From positions 62,001 through 126,000 of the forward strand of contig JAIUCV010000227.1 of NCBI GenBank assembly GCA_026724425.1: 64,000 bases of DNA. The letters are read 5' to 3'. The notes below the pieces were generated by a model, which saw only the letters and a program-made list of their open reading frames with translations, did not search any database and was not told the DNA's origin. The translations under genes were made by a program, and so were the position numbers. The stretch comes from Erythrophleum ivorense (taxonomy: Eukaryota > Streptophyta > Magnoliopsida > Fabales > Fabaceae). Shown here in pieces: positions 62,850-64,000 of this stretch. Numbering within the stretch: the first letter of the stretch is position 1; the number at the start of each line of letters is the position of its first letter.

Positions 62850-64000
62850 GACAGTTTATTAATATGAAATTTGAAAATTCATAATTAATTTTAGAAAAAT
62901 TGAAATCAAATAAACCATACCATTCTATAAAACTATAAAAATATTTCCAAATCAAGAAAATGGCATTTAACCCACAAAAATCAATAAAACAGCACAGGAA
63001 GTCGAGCTACATTACTGTCACTAACTTCTAACTTCAAAAATTCATATCACCCTTAATATAAATCCAAATGAGGTGCTCTCACTGGTTATGGAAATTTTAT
63101 GATGTCTAGTTTATGCTTGTAAAATTTCATGAGCATTGAATTCCATTTGGTCTACGAATGACTAAAGAAAAGAAACTGGTCATATGAACAGTGCACATAC
63201 CAAATTTGCATAATGTTTTCAACTTTAAAAAATCATGATAAATTATCTAGAGCTCCAATTTAGGTGCTCTTTCACTTTATAAAAAGCTCTAGATAAGACC
63301 TATATTTATGCCAAAACTAATTCATTTGGTCAAATTTTGGTTTGGCTCAAGAATATGACACTTTTGGTACCATAAAAGGATCAAATTAGTTCTAATTGAT
63401 CTCCTAACCATTCCACCACCAATTAAACACGTTTATAAGCATAAACACATCATGTATAAACTTCTCAAGTAGTTTAAAACATCATACATCTTAAACTCAC
63501 CCTTCCACATGCATAAATATACATTCAAGAATGAGCTCAAATTATATTTTCTCATTCATTTGGCTTCAACTTTGGTTTATACACTATATTTACATACTTT
63601 TACATTTGCTCAAGAGTTTATATCTCAAAAATAATTCATACATACAAACTTTGATATTTAATTATATCAAAAGCTACACTAATGTCAAAGTATGGCCAAT
63701 CATGCTCCTTGGCTCCCATTTTTATCTCCTTGAGCTCTACTTAGACATGGTGAGATAAAAGAGGAAAGGTGGTGAGAATCAAAGAATCTCAATAGCTTAA
63801 ACACCCTTTCAAATAAGCAAATAAGCTATATAATTATATCAAAGAATACAATCATGCTATAAACACTTTCAAGAACCATTCAATTCATAATTTCTATACC
63901 ATACAAAATGTCAAAACTAAGAATAAGCTCTAAGGACTTTTGGTCTAGTCTCACCTCATTTTTGGAACTTTTGGCACAACCTCACCCATAAAGAGCAATT
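62850..64000 (-). mobile_element. LTR-H, partial long LTR running off the window
   Basis: Clear similarity to the minus-oriented copies from about 62860 (the ~190-bp units) through the TTTGGTCAAA and GAATCTCAATAGCT blocks to the minisatellite at 63905-64000. The 3' terminus is unclear and the 5' part lies beyond the window. Confidence 0.65.

Overview
The window is nuclear DNA of a flowering plant, most likely a eudicot. It is AT-rich, its one gene has GT-AG introns, and the rest is plant-type transposable elements (Ty1/copia, Ty3/gypsy-like long LTRs, TRIM, CACTA, MITE-like foldbacks). I cannot name the species. Only one host gene is supported. All coordinates and alignments here were read by eye.

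Layout. 1-17 kb: a GCIP / cyclin-D1-binding-protein homologue on the minus strand. Its four exons join to an open frame of 361 codons. Intron 2 is 11.6 kb and holds two decayed Ty1/copia elements side by side in opposite orientation: C1, 5428-10353, minus; and C2, from 10392, plus. 17-20 kb: AT-rich intergenic sequence. From 20 kb to the end: a nest of long LTR-like elements, 3.0-3.8 kb each, that begin TGTAAY and end TTACA. I call them LTR-A to LTR-H. They carry 5-bp target-site duplications, no coding sequence, and no neighbouring gag-pol, so they look like solo LTRs. A second, related family is present as a complete non-coding element at 44959-53634: two ~3.4-3.6 kb LTRs, a tRNA-Met-type primer site, a 1.7 kb empty interior and a polypurine tract. 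This is a LARD-type element. A TRIM lies at the tip of LTR-E, and a CACTA TNP2 transposase remnant is cut by LTR-G.

The most striking observation is a footprint of inversion. LTR-C and LTR-D are near-full-length copies in opposite orientation, and their target-site duplications are swapped: CTCCT upstream of C and downstream of D, TGGTG downstream of C and upstream of D. LTR-B is split between 24815-25574 and the inverted block 31014-33964, and its two distant ends still carry the same CTTGT duplication. All three pairs are explained by one crossover between LTR-C and LTR-D that inverted the DNA between them. An assembly mis-orientation across the 3.8 kb inverted repeats would look the same and must be excluded with long reads.

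The LTR family also has internal architecture worth describing: five diverged ~190-bp tandem units in its 3' third, a ~30-bp minisatellite in its middle, and variable 5' segments that in two copies contain clusters of short palindromes. I found no tRNA or rRNA gene, CRISPR array or gene cluster.
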